From positions 17,360,001 to 17,424,000 of the forward strand of contig OU612072.1 of NCBI GenBank assembly GCA_914767715.1: a stretch of DNA of 64,000 nucleotides. Direction: 5' to 3'. This DNA is from Membranipora membranacea (lineage: Eukaryota > Bryozoa > Gymnolaemata > Cheilostomatida > Membraniporidae). The first letter of the stretch is position 1. The number at the start of each line of letters is the position of its first letter. Positions 1 to 12,800 of the stretch are shown here, in pieces. The translations under genes were made by a program, and so were the position numbers. The notes under the pieces are model-generated. The model searched no databases. It worked only from the letters and a program-made list of their open reading frames with translations, and was not told the DNA's origin.

Positions 1-2437
1 AGTCACTGCAACATTGCAGCAAACAATTACTCATATTTATATTCATAAATTATAATGGTAGTATTTCTCAGACTGTTTGCTCTGTCAGTGGTTGAGCAGG
101 CCATATATCACACAGAGTACATCCGATATTTTTTATCTCCCAGCAGCCAAGAGTTTAAACATAAAAATCAGTGCCTGGATATAAATATTTGCAGACAAAA
201 GCAAACTATTCTATCATTATTTATTGTTTATCTGTTTGCGTTTAGAGTGGCATCGGAAGTTAACATTATAAACTCTATTATCAAAACCGCCACATCAATT
301 TGGCAACCCAAACCTAGTATTAATGATTCATAACCATGGAATTCAGATTGATTTAGGCATAGCTTCATTGATTATAGATGATTTCCACCAAACTTGACAG
401 TAGAGTATGTCACAAACTTGAACTCTTTCCAAGTCATTTCGAAGAGGAATGTGACTTCTGTTTGTATCCATTACAGAAGTTATGCTTTGTAAATGAATAT
501 TCAGCAGCTACCCAGCCTGTCACTACGATACAGTGGATATCATATAGCGTGTCACTTTCACCCCAGCTGCATAAATTGAATTTAATTTTCAATTTCCCAA
601 GCAAAAACAATTGTATTAGATGTCAGCGGATCTACCCAGCGCAGCCTAAACTATCTCTTGATGTGGAGCACTGAGTATAAAAACAGATATTATCCTTTGA
701 TTGATGACATAGGGGGATACCTGAAATTCCACTATAACCAAAATCTACCAGTGATATTTCACTTAGGAATGAAAATATCAATATAAACACCCCACATTGG
801 CATGTGCGGAATTGCACTGATCTATGATAGATGTCCAGGCTTCGATGGAATCATTAGTGCAATGTTCTGTAGATTTGGGGTAGTAGATTATGGATTATCA
901 CGGCGGTAATGAGTGATTTGGGCCTCAAAAAGTGTTACAAGCAAAGAGATTAAATGAATCTGTAATCATCTACGAAACAGACGCACTGGGCCAGAACGAA
1001 TACGGAGTAACATGACGTCAAGTGGAGCGATGGATTTACGCAGTTATCGTCCACCATCCCAACTAACACATAACTAATGCGGCATCAGCAGTCTGGCAAA
1101 TTACAATAATCAGCTTATGAGACAAGCAGCAGCTATGTACAAAGCAGACCCAGACGCGGCAGCAGTGCAAGCTGGCTTTATTAAGATAATAAGCATTAAT
1201 TGAACGTAAGGGCTGCATCATCAAGCATCGTCCTGTCTGTTTGTAGGACGGGAGTTAATTTGATATCGGAAGACGGCAAAGTTTTACTACAACAAGCTTT
1301 TAGTGATGTGGTGTAGAGATAATATTCAATGTTACATGTTATTAGCTCAGTAGTGGAGACTATTAGAATGTTTGGTATGTCTTAGCTTTAACTGAAGTTT
1401 CATGTTGTATGAGGGACATGCGACAACCCTACTCAAAAACTGCATTTGAACACTAGGCCTAAAGCTAGGAAGCCCGACGTCTAGACATTATTGTATCAGT
1501 GAGTGACCGACTCTCGATTAACCGTTGTTTTGTGCTGGCCATGTGCTCTTACGCTTTTGGCACATTTTAATTGGTAGAAGGGTGGGAAACTAAGAAAGTT
1601 GGCAGAAAGTCAATGAGCAGAGAAACTTCACAGATGTGCAGAAGTGTGGGAAATGTCCAATTTGAACTTGGGCGTGAAGTTTGAGGCAGTCTAACTTGTC
1701 AATTGAAAAACTTTATGTTTGACAGTTTGAATGACATCTTAGAAAACCACGGAGAGTTAAGATTTATGATGAACATGACAGGAGTGACAGAATGCGGTGT
1801 AGGAGACATAACTTTACTGGAGAGTTGCTTCAATGTAAGTGATAACACCGGTCACATTGTGCATTGAAATGTTTGACAGATGATTGTTTTTTTGGGCGTT
1901 CTGCCTATGAATGGCCTTGACAAGAAGCTGAATGAACATAGCATACCTTCTTTGCTCATTCCGAGAGCAAGACATTTTTGCAGTCTGCAGTACTGACAGC
2001 GATTTCTGTTCAGTCTATCGATCTGACACTTGGAATCCTTTTGACAGGAGTAGTTAGATGCATTACTCTGACTTCTCCTAAAGAATCCCTGAAATCACAA
2101 CAGAACATGATACATGACATGATGTACAAATTGCATAAGGGCAGATGCCAGTAATGAGCACCTGTTTTGCTCCTCACAGCAATGAATGACAGCAATGCAA
2201 GACCTAGACACAGAAAGCTTTGCTTGGGTATTAAATTGCATTCAGCCAGTGCATAATATTAGGGTTGCCATGTAAATTGGACTTTTTCCAGATGAAATAA
2301 CAATCCTACATGACAACAGTCACAGCTTCATGAAGCGCTCACTTGACTTTCACAAAATCACGATCCTAGCAGTAAATGCAAGTGGTTGACTCCTAACAAT
2401 GTACTTGTAAGGCTAGTAGGTATTTATTAATTTTTAC
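1..2437 (-). other. ROR intron, left part
   Basis: This lies between the first-zinc-finger exon and whatever precedes the window edge. I searched the minus strand for the second zinc finger and did not find it. The short open frames here lack splice signals or family resemblance. Confidence 0.6.
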
Positions 2438-2523
2438 CTTGCATCCTTCACAGGTTATAACTCCATAGTGAACTCCAGATGACTTGTCACTGCATACCTT
2501 ACATGGTATAACTTCTATCTCCG
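2438..2523 (-). CDS. ROR DNA-binding-domain exon, first zinc finger
   Basis: This 86-bp exon has no ATG and is easy to miss. It lies between an acceptor (TTTTTACAG) and a donor (AAG|GTAAAA). The 28 residues start [20 protein letters not shown] and end in the P-box CEGCK, with four zinc-ligand cysteines spaced C-x2-C-x13-C-x2-C. The P-box sets recognition of the AGGTCA half-site. The break right after CEGCK is the usual nuclear-receptor exon boundary. The EIxxIPCKxC lead-in and [13 protein letters not shown] match ROR alpha/beta/gamma and insect HR3 better than other NR1 receptors; that is from memory of the family. Confidence 0.9.
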
Positions 2524-5500
2524 CTGTAAAAATAAACACAATACATTATAGATAACTCTTTGTCTTTTTATTGTTGTCCAAGCATACAAAACTTTAAAAC
2601 TCATCATTCAATTTGTCACTCAGAGGAGAAAGGCTTTTGGACAGGAAGTATATTTACAATTCGCTTTAAATTACCTGTCCATTCAATCACAGTGAAAATG
2701 CACTGAATTTACACTAAAGAGGCCTTTCATTCTAAAACGCTGTTGCGTGTCGAGAAGAAAGCTTTTATGCAGCAGCAGCCACTTAGAAGCCGGTAGCCTG
2801 GATCAAGAAGAATTCCTACATAATTCAGATGCACCTAATGTATGTCTTGATCGATAATTTGTACATTAGAGCACGACGGCCAATGTCGAGTAGTATCATT
2901 GATTGAGGAAATAGATAATAAGGTTTGGCACACGATACAGCAGCAGCCGACGACCGACGTCGGCAGCAGCTGCTACTGTACTAATAAAGAATCACCACCA
3001 CTGTGTCAGTACAAATACACTATACTAACTTTATACTGTTTGTATGTGTGATGTGATGTTTGCTTAATATTGCAAGATCAATTAAGCCAGACACAGTGTA
3101 GCAGAATTTCTTATTTCAAGTGCAAAATTATAGTGCATCCTTGATCCTTCTTTCGCATGGCTGATTTTTTCAGAGATTTTTCAAATATTACCAAGAGTTG
3201 AGTTGATTATATACCAGGTATTTGGTATCCCTTGGGTCGAGTGTCTAGGTTCATTATTATCGATCGATTCTGAGTAATTGAGACTCTGCCATACATGACA
3301 GAGTATTCCAGGAGGAATCGTGTCTGCTTCAATTAATTCAAGGTTTCACAATCTAAAAATCAATCTGTGCCACACAGAATCATTCCAACATCTGTTGCGT
3401 GATTTATTTTTAGCTCGATGATGATAGTGAGTTGAGTCACTATTCTCTTTGCGATGATAAGTCAACAATTACTTTACCTATCAATCAAATCCCACCCACA
3501 TAGCTTGTCGTTGTACAGAAATCCTACCGATGGCCTCCCTGAATATTAATCCTGCGAGTATCACTTTCTCTTTGTTATCCAGATTGAATAATCCGCTAGA
3601 TGATCATTGATATGTTGCCAGCTGCTTATTTATGACTTTATCTGAAGTCTAATTATGAGCCCAGATAGCCTTTGTGTTTGTATACTACATAAACAGCAGC
3701 GCTGCTTACAAAGATCAGCTAACTGGCAGCCGGCTGTCTAAGAATTCCTACTCCAGTCAATGTCCTGACTCAGAGATATAATGAACAGTAAGATTTACTC
3801 GCCTCCTAGTGTCTAACATGTATCACTAAACCTAGCTTATCAAAAAACTCACATCAAGTACGCATTCAAAAAGTCTTTGGATTTCAACTTTCAAGTTGGG
3901 ACTAAATGCTTTAAATCGCCAATAAATTAGCTATGTTGCAAGCACATGGTGAATCCTTGTTTTACAGACATAACTGATAAAAACTACCTAATCATGCTAA
4001 CACACGTAATGTCGCATCAGAATGTTTGCACATACTCAGAGAACCCGCGAAATGCTGCTAATCAGCGACTGATTACGCTGGCAAGGTAACATGACATGTG
4101 AAATGAACACAGAAATAATCCTTGAGCATAGCATGAGTTCACAGAACCAGAGAAAAAATCCTTATGTAGACTCAATTAGAGCTGCCAACAGTCAATGTCG
4201 CCGAAAGGTTGGGCTGAAACACGTTCTTATTGATTGAGGAAGAGCAATGGGCACCTGTGTGCATGCCTTCCATAACTGCTTTTCATACAGGCAACTCATC
4301 TCTAAATTATGTGGCTTTGGCCTGGGATGCCAAGCAAACTATTCACCATGTTATATTACCACCACATTGTCATTCAAGATATTATCAATACACAACAAGG
4401 ACAAGAGGAGCAGCTAAATGCAATTGCTACAATTGTATAAATCCCATCAAAGACTTGTGAATTCATCTCTGTGGGTAGAGTTAGACCTGGTTAGACTGAC
4501 AGGATAACATCATTACATGATGATGGCAGACACCTGACAGGATTTGATTTTTACATGAAACTATAGAAGATGTTTAATGACTAGAGAGACAGAGAACTGA
4601 TAGCAGAGCAGTTATTTATAGAGAGAGGGCACCTGCTACTGCTGTTATCCTGCCATGCATTATTATCCAAATCCAAGCCTAAAAACCTGAATAATATAAT
4701 AAAATGCACTCCCACACAGCAAGTCCTACATAAGAATTCAGTTTGAGATTTACCTTTGATGCCCTTAGAGTGAGAAGAACCTGGCTTCATGTTGTTTCTT
4801 GGAAAATCCCTTTAGCTGTGATGATTTACACACTATTGCATGCAGCTCAGCTTTCAACATGAGTTGTGTGTGGGAAACACTCTTTGCTATTCAATTACTA
4901 CTCTGTGGGCGCGGTCTTTTAATTCAATTGTAAAGGGGTGGGAGGCATGTAAATCTTTTTCATTGGACTAGCTTCTCAAACCTCATTGCCAAGTGACCAC
5001 CCCTTTTTATGTTCTATTTAATTATCTGGTTTTATAGGTTCACTGTTGCCTAGGCACACATTCTGAGGATCAGTGTTTCTGCACCACAGGAGAAAAACTC
5101 AACATGATGCCTGTAACAAGTTCTGCACAGAAAAATTCAAACAGTAATTCTAACTCTGAACCAGACCCAAAATTCACTGCAGATGAAGATCAGAAGGAGA
5201 GGGAGCATTTCCAGAAAGTGGTGGATGCTTTAAGATATTACAGGTGGGTATTGCAATGGTGATGTGAAGCTCAGTGACTTTCCAGACTGACACTCCGCTG
5301 CAACTCAACTGAACTCTTCTTTTTACACTTTACTTCTTCTGCTTGGAGTTGTAGTTTTAATGTGATATGTCATGCTCTATTATTGTCTGCTACTTTTGAT
5401 GCCACATCATCTCTCCAAATGTTTCATTGTGTGTTGGGACCTGGGTTTAACTGAAACACCCCATGATTGTGCAAACTGTCAAATTACTGGTATTGCTCAC

Positions 5501-8500
5501 TTGCTGCAGAACTGCAAGTAGGTCAATAATTTCACCTGTGCAAAGGCTACAAAGTGATATCCTCTCAATGTTTTATACCTTGTCAATAACATTGTCAATG
5601 CATGCATCATCATAACATCTCTATTTGTGACAGGATACACTCGCTGAGGCGGATTGCATTAGCAGAGAAGCACTTCAATGACATCCCATCACATCATCAG
5701 AGGATGGTGCCCTCATTCGGTGATACACTACTTAGACTGCAGCAAGCTGTCGATCAAAACTACCTTGTGGTGAAACAGATAATCAGATCAGCCGACAAAA
5801 TATTTGAGAACAAACCTTTTCAATTAGATTCAGTATGTATAAAGTGTATAATAACAACATGTGGTTACTGTGCAAGTTGAGCTAAGTAGGTCAATATTTA
5901 GGTATATTGTTTTATTGAGAGTGCAACTCCTATTGCAAATAACCAGACTGCTAGCCATCACAAAACTAATACATATTTATACACGATCGATATATAGGCC
6001 CTATATGATACTGAACTCGAAGTTGTTACATTGTCTAATTACATAATTTAGCCCATAACCTAACGCAAGCCTTGCTTGGCAAAAGCTTCAATCAGATGAC
6101 AGCGTCATAAACATCATGATAATATTTTGGTAAGCTAAGAGGTCTAAATGGTTATTTGTCATCTTTTCTCAGAGCACAGTAAATGAGCTGCCTGATAATA
6201 TCCCGCGCGAGTTTGATATGGACAAAGTGAAGACAACTCTGAAACAGATTATTAGAGATTGGAGCGATGCCGGTGCAGCGGAGAGAGATAGCTGTTATTC
6301 TCCTGTAATCAGGGAGATTCTCAATATATATCCTAAAGAATGGTGAGTTCTTCCCTATCTAGTGATTCTTAAGCTGATGGCTCAATTAATTGGGTCACAA
6401 GCCCCTCAGCATGTAAATCAGGCGGTTCTGGGTATGCATAAATTAGTTTTGTGGACCATGCTAACCTACGACACATTATGCTGATAAGCTATTTCTGAGA
6501 AAAGCTTTATCCACAGATTTCAAATTCCCATAAGCAGTGTTGGAATTCAGATGACTTTATCACTGCGAACTGCAGTAAATTAAACATTGCAAAGCCCCCA
6601 AAATTGATTGACTGATTGGTCAGTGGGTGTGAATTTTTACTGTATCAAGATGAGTTGAAACTGTGCTGAGCAGTTGCTAAGATGAGAGCAACAAGAAAGT
6701 GCCATAGTAGCAGTAGCGCCATCAGTATATTGTAGCCGATAATCAAAAGTTGTAAGCAAATGAAGGAGAAAGCAACTCCTGCTTTCTAAGAGTCAGAGTG
6801 TGGGAAAGTGGGAACAACTTCAAATCTAATTGTTTGCGCTACACACAGGTTCAACTATAATAAACACAATGCAATGACCATGTTGTCATAGCCAACAAAT
6901 CTGTCGGTGAAGGGAAATTTTTGTCCCTAACAATTTGTCCCAACAGTTTGCAGGCTGACACATGCTATTGAAATCCAATATAACAACCCTTTGAAACTAT
7001 AACCAGTGGGAAAGGAGTTTCTTCATTTGCTCCAGAAATTGAAAATCACTTATATTGTTAAACATAGATCCTATAGTAGTAGAATACTGAAGCTGAACAA
7101 ATGCAACTGAGGCCACAGCTACACCTTTGAATATTAGAGCAACTTTGGAATGTCAAGTAAACAACAATATATATATACCCCTCTGAATAATCTTGAAATA
7201 GTCCCTAAGTACAGTTTACACAAACTTCCAAATGTATAATTATTTATGAGACCACCTTCCGGACAAGGTTAAATCATATGGAAATGAATTCTTCAGTGAA
7301 TATTTTGTTTATTCTAGGGAACCAGTAGTTTTGTGGTTGGTGATGAAACACTATAATTAAATTGATTAGTCATTGCAGGCATATAAATCTTGTACACAAT
7401 CATTGTGCGTATATAAGTAATTAAACTCATCAACATAAGATGACACATTTCTCACTTAGAACAACAATGTCGTCCCCCAACGATTGGCAACCATATAATA
7501 TTATACATTATATCACCAATAAAGTTAAAATGTATGTAATTTGGAGTTGTATGCTCTTACTTAAAGAGAATAATTTTTAAGTTCAGGCAAGATAATAAGG
7601 GTGGGCTCGTGCATACAGAGAATGATCATACAGTCTAAGTTATAGTCTAAGAAAATGAAGTTGAGGTTTCCGAATTCAGAGAGCTCTGGATTTGGAAATC
7701 TATCAGAAAGCTGCAGGAAAATGAAGATGTGACAGATTTGATACAAAACCAAAGTGCTAAATGCTATGTTTAGTCTGTATATCACAATTAACATGGTTGA
7801 CGAAATTTTGAATGGGGGCAAATTACATATTGAAGAGAGATTGTCATTGCATTCCTGACCCACTGTTTTCCTGTTTGCTGATTTCACATCCCAGTTGCAC
7901 TGTATTAGCTTTATAACTTTCATTATTAATTCGTTGGCTCTATTAATGAGTTTATTTTGATATCAGATTTTAAATGAATGACTTGAGCTGAATGAATGAG
8001 TCACATTCCTAACTATTCACACATGAATCTGTGGAATGTTTGTTATTTAACTTTAGTGTGAATAAACTAAATACAAGGTGATAATTGGTAATCATTGACC
8101 AGATTTCTCATGCTGATTGAGGGACGTATTCAGTCCGCTCCAACTTCCGGACTTCCTTGTGGACACACCGCTAGGATGTTGTGAGAATGTCCCTAATTAC
8201 CACAGAGATAAGAGGCAATGTAAATACCTTTTACTATGTAACGAGCTGGCCTCTTACTTAAACTGGCCCAATAAACTCAGAGGACTCTCCAACTTGATAA
8301 TTGAACAGAAATCGGAATTTGAATCTACACGCTAAAAGCCTCGTAAAACACATGAGATATACAAATCAATCCATGTGAATATGGGCCTCGGCAGGTTCTA
8401 CCTCTTAGGTTGTGGTGTCATATGCACCAATAAAAATGTCAAGCGGGCTGTAATTGGCGTACATCTGAGGTTTCACTGTCAAGGACCTTTACGACCGATC

Positions 8501-9882
8501 ATCTATTTTGATTGTTCTTATCTGCCGTCTGAAACTGGAACCAACTCAAACCGACATAGCGTAACAACTTTTGTTGACTAATGTGAGATAGCGCCCTGGT
8601 AAACGGCCGTTAGTGCTATAGATATCAGATAAATGGATCATCCCTGCGATGCACAATTTCACAGCCTAGCATGATTGTAAATATTAGCTGAATTATATCT
8701 TTCTCCCACCAACAGGATAAGAACATCTGGTGTTCATCGGCCATTACACCCAACTATCAGTACATGTAGCTAATGATGTTCCTGGGAATTTTTATGCTTG
8801 AGCTACCATTGCACATCTAAGCGAGTGACAATTTTTTGTGTTATATGAGTTTGAAAAACTGTAATGGCATTTTATAGGAGGAACAATAGTGATAAAAAAA
8901 AGTTACAAAAGCGGAGATCTGGTGTCAAAATAGTGATGTGGTCATGCTTTGATACAATTATTGACATGTAAAGGAATTTGCTTAAATTTATGCAAAAATT
9001 AATGACTAGTTGTGTTTCAAAAATAACCTGCTATAATGGCGAAACATGGCTAATTTTATAGACAATGCACAGCTGCTTTGTTCTATAAGCTTGGCAGAAC
9101 TGTGCACTGTTAAATGTTCAGAGTTTGGGTATGGGGAATTTGAGATATTCTTTTTATGGTAATAAGTTTAAGAAAATTGTCTTGTGGTCTAGCCATAGTG
9201 TGGCAGATGCCCAACCCCATTGGTAAAATATGTAAATGGTTTTAATTTTTTTACAAAGTCTACAGCAGATACGGTTAGGCAGCTGCAGGTTTTGGTTTAT
9301 CTGAGTACGGTTATCTCAGGAGGAGCATAGGTGGGGATGATTGTGATTTATAGCCTTAGATTTTTTTATATCATACAGAAGATTTTGTGCCAAGATACAG
9401 AAGATCCACAGCCATGCTGTCTCTCACCAATGTTGTTTTGGGTTGATGCAATGATCACTGTTCAGTGTTTTTAATAATATGCAGTTACAGTTATTGTTGT
9501 CAAAGAGAAGAGACTATTACTTACTAGCATGAGCGGGAAAGAGTTTCTTGCTGGTTCCTTTCCTGGGATGTACCCTCCTTGTCAGGAAGTGTTCTATCCC
9601 GGCGTCCACAGATGATACACTGGATCTATCGGATCCACACTCAGACCCAGCTGAGCACGAGGCCATGTCCTCCACTATCTCCTGTTTGATCACCTCTTGT
9701 TTGATGACGGTCATAGTCTCCGTGTCTGAGTCGCCGAGATCATATGAGGATATGGGGTAGGGAGTGACGATCACTGTCTTCTTGATGGTTTTCTTCTGTT
9801 TGCGCCTCTGCTGGTACTTCATGTTGTCTATAGTTTGTCGGTCTCACAAATCGGATAGGTGCTATGAGCAAAGAGACTTGAT
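2438..9882 (-). CDS. ROR/HR3-type (NR1F) nuclear receptor, 5' part, runs off the left edge
   Basis: Ligand-regulated nuclear transcription factor of the retinoid-related orphan receptor family; members bind as monomers to an AGGTCA half-site with an AT-rich flank. Two exons are visible. Exon 9525-9882 has an acceptor (TTTTCCAG) and 60 bases of leader, with the start ATG at 9822-9820 preceded in frame by a TGA. It encodes 99 residues of A/B domain: a very basic N terminus, two tandem IKQE motifs that fit the SUMO consensus, and a Ser/Asp-rich stretch. It ends at a strong donor (A|GTAAGT). Exon 2438-2523 (86 bp) joins in phase and encodes the first zinc finger. Together 128 residues can be read. 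The second finger, hinge and ligand-binding domain must lie left of base 1. CARNMT1 exons 1-3 lie on the other strand inside the intron 2524-9524. ROR rather than another NR1 class is inferred from the residues flanking the zinc finger. Confidence 0.85.
2524..5103. other. ROR intron and CARNMT1 upstream region
   Basis: No exon is supported here. The last 250 bases before the CARNMT1 start hold a short GC-rich patch (around 4908-4950: GTGGGCGCGG, AAAGGGGTGGGAGG) that could be a proximal promoter for CARNMT1; there is no clear TATA box. Confidence 0.4.
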
Positions 9883-12800
9883 CTGGAAAAGAAAATGGAT
9901 TATCTGTTATCTTATATGATTGATAAGTGTCAGTAGTCAGATCCCTACAGGTCTACCATCATGGCTCTGTGTTGAGGAAGAAAAGTTGATTAAAATCCGA
10001 TGTCATATCACTCGCCCATCCCGAGGCATGGGCGGCGAAATATTAATGCCTTAATGGCGAGGCCGCAATATCTGCGCCAATTTGCTCTCAGTTTGCAGGC
10101 AGGTCGGAGCAGTAGAAGATGGACTGCTGTGGGATTGCGTGTTGAAGTCCGGCGCTCTAACCAACTGAGCCACCTCCTACTCCTAGAGAAAATAAAAGCT
10201 ATCCCCATGTTGATGAAACTGTTGGCTACCATAACACTTCATGTTATTTTCCTCAAACGGTGCGTGCGCAAAATGTTACCCAATAGATGCCAGGGCCGCA
10301 TGTGAAAGGCTGCACACAAACCATGCAGCCACACTGCTAAATCCTGTTCTAACAAAGCTTTGCAAAAATGTCTTAGTAACTCAATCCAAATTGAAAACAT
10401 TGATAAGATAACCCCATGGCGAGCAGGGCAGGGAGTGTCACTAGACTGAAGATAAAAACCAGAAATCGTAAACAACTAGTCACCAACCAATGAGTCAAAC
10501 TTAAAATTAGTGCTTATATAAGATTTCCTCATCTGAAGTCCATTGAATAGATTGTAAAGACTATTTGTCATCGAATAAATAAAATACACCTATACAGGTG
10601 TTATAATCGATAGGGATAAAAGTATGATATAACATGTGAGAACTGAGACCTAAGTTGTACCTTCCATCACAAAACAATAAAATGTACTCTCTCCTGTTGT
10701 AAACAGGGTGATTGGCTATATTTTGACATACATCAGCTATTACAGCTATTACAGAGCCTGATTTATCTCAAACCATGAGTAACTCTGCTATGCAGTTGCT
10801 TGAAATATATATAATGCCATGGTTATGATTCACATTGATGCTCATTGAATCACAGCCATGCTTTGTTTCACCTGAGGTTCAACACCATGTGACCATTAGT
10901 TGTTTGTAAACACGGATTAGGTTGCAAGGTATCAATAAATTGGAGCTTTATTAATCCAGTAACTGGAAACATTCCTCGGTTTGTTTAGGATTAATGACTT
11001 GCTAAATGACCAGAGCTGTAAGTTTCTAGTGTTGACCGGACCTTGATCCACTACCATTGTCCTGTCAGAACCTACTGACAACTGACAGGGTGTATTGGGC
11101 GCTACTCTGCATATATTACTCAGCCTAGCTTCCACACCATGTGCATTCATGACAACATGATTCAGAAATCGGCACATATCCTGCTCAACTGCGTCATCCT
11201 CAACTAGGAATGCTTATTTTTGCCAAGGAGTTGTTTTTACTAAGTTCATATTGTCGCATTGTTGCAAAACGCTATGTCACTTTCCAAAGAGGCTATTAAC
11301 CGACATTTATGAAAAAATTCAGATTTAAATTAGTCAATTTACAACAAAGGAACCTGACTCGGGAACATTTTTCGCTCAGTTGTCAGTGACTTTTTGTTTT
11401 CTTCTCATTGAGTTGTATGAAAGCCATGCTCAGACAGGCGAGGAATGGGTATTGAGATGTATGTAAACCCTTTGTAGATGGTCTGATTGTACATTGTCCG
11501 AATAATATAATACTCACAGTCTAATGTCAATAGGCTTTTGATAAAAATTATAGTTTAATAATAGTCCTAATCAATGACTCACTTTTTACTTAATTTGCTG
11601 GCTCTTATCTATAGCAACATGGTTCATGCACCCACCACTAAAACATGCCACAGATTAGGAAGTACTGTCGACTTTAAATTTACGCGATCTTTCCAAGCTA
11701 ATTCGAAAATATAAAACTGTAGTTTGAGGGGGGGAACTGTTCATGTATTTGTTCTGTTGTGCACATGCATATGGATCTGATGTTTATATTTGTTTCACCT
11801 TATTAAAAGGTATTTTATGGTACTTGATGTGAGACTATAATTGTTCTCTAGTTTTATTTGAATAGTCCTAAGCGTTGGAGTTTGTTTGAGTTTTGATAAG
11901 ATAAACTTCAAGCTAGCTCATCTCATCTCTTGTCAGGTCAAACGAGCTCAAATAAAGTTTCAACAAAACAACAACCGAGCTCGCAGGGTGGCCAATCGAG
12001 AGGTCAAGGTAATGATGCTCAAATTCAGACTAGAAATATCGATGTGCGCTAGGTTCAATCAGTCAATCCTCCGTATACCGTGTACACCATGCAGTTGATA
12101 TTGTGCCCACCACAACGCATGACCGAGGGAACGATCAGCAATTATGGACATAATCGACCCAGTACAGACCTGCACACCTTGAAGAGCGATGCACATCATG
12201 GTAATTGGCGGTACTTTATCGACCTATTGCAGAACTTTTAAATTTGTTTTTGCAACTTTGATTGAATGTAGCCTCAAGTAGGAAACTAAAAGAGAAGGGG
12301 CAGCAAGTGAAGTTTGGTCCCATCTATCTGTTGAACTACTTCCAGATACTAGAGAATCGGTCCTCAACCAGAACTGCATATTTCTCAGGTTTCCCATACG
12401 TTTTCACAACTCACTCATGAATAATTCAATGAATCATTGCCAGTAAAAAAACATTACACAACTTTGCTAGGTCATTGGTTTCCATGGTTATCACCAAAAC
12501 ACTCCAGCAAAGAAAACCAAAACTATATCAAAGCCTCAAAGTGAAATCAGAGAATTAACCAAGGCAAGTCAAGGTTGACCAGCGAACAAAATGTCTGTGG
12601 TGTCTTAACAGTATGATTGTAGACATTACTCATTGCGGTGACAGTTATGTTCTTAGGGCAAGTGATCGAGAACCTTTTACATCAAATTAATAGAGAGCTA
12701 TTAATATTATCAAATATTCCGTAATGGTTGTGTGAAGGAGTTGAGGAGTTAGTGGAACCAGAACACACATGCATCTGATGTGCACATGGTGCGGATCTAT

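Noticed and set aside
7561-7923. 120-codon minus-strand frame in the shared intron, considered as a further ROR exon
   Set aside because: Neither its ends nor its sequence fit; the ROR A/B exon joins in phase directly to the zinc-finger exon.
10150-10175. tRNA gene
   Set aside because: Box A is present but there is no foldable cloverleaf, and the tail repeats elsewhere; it is a SINE. The same holds for 29571-29637.
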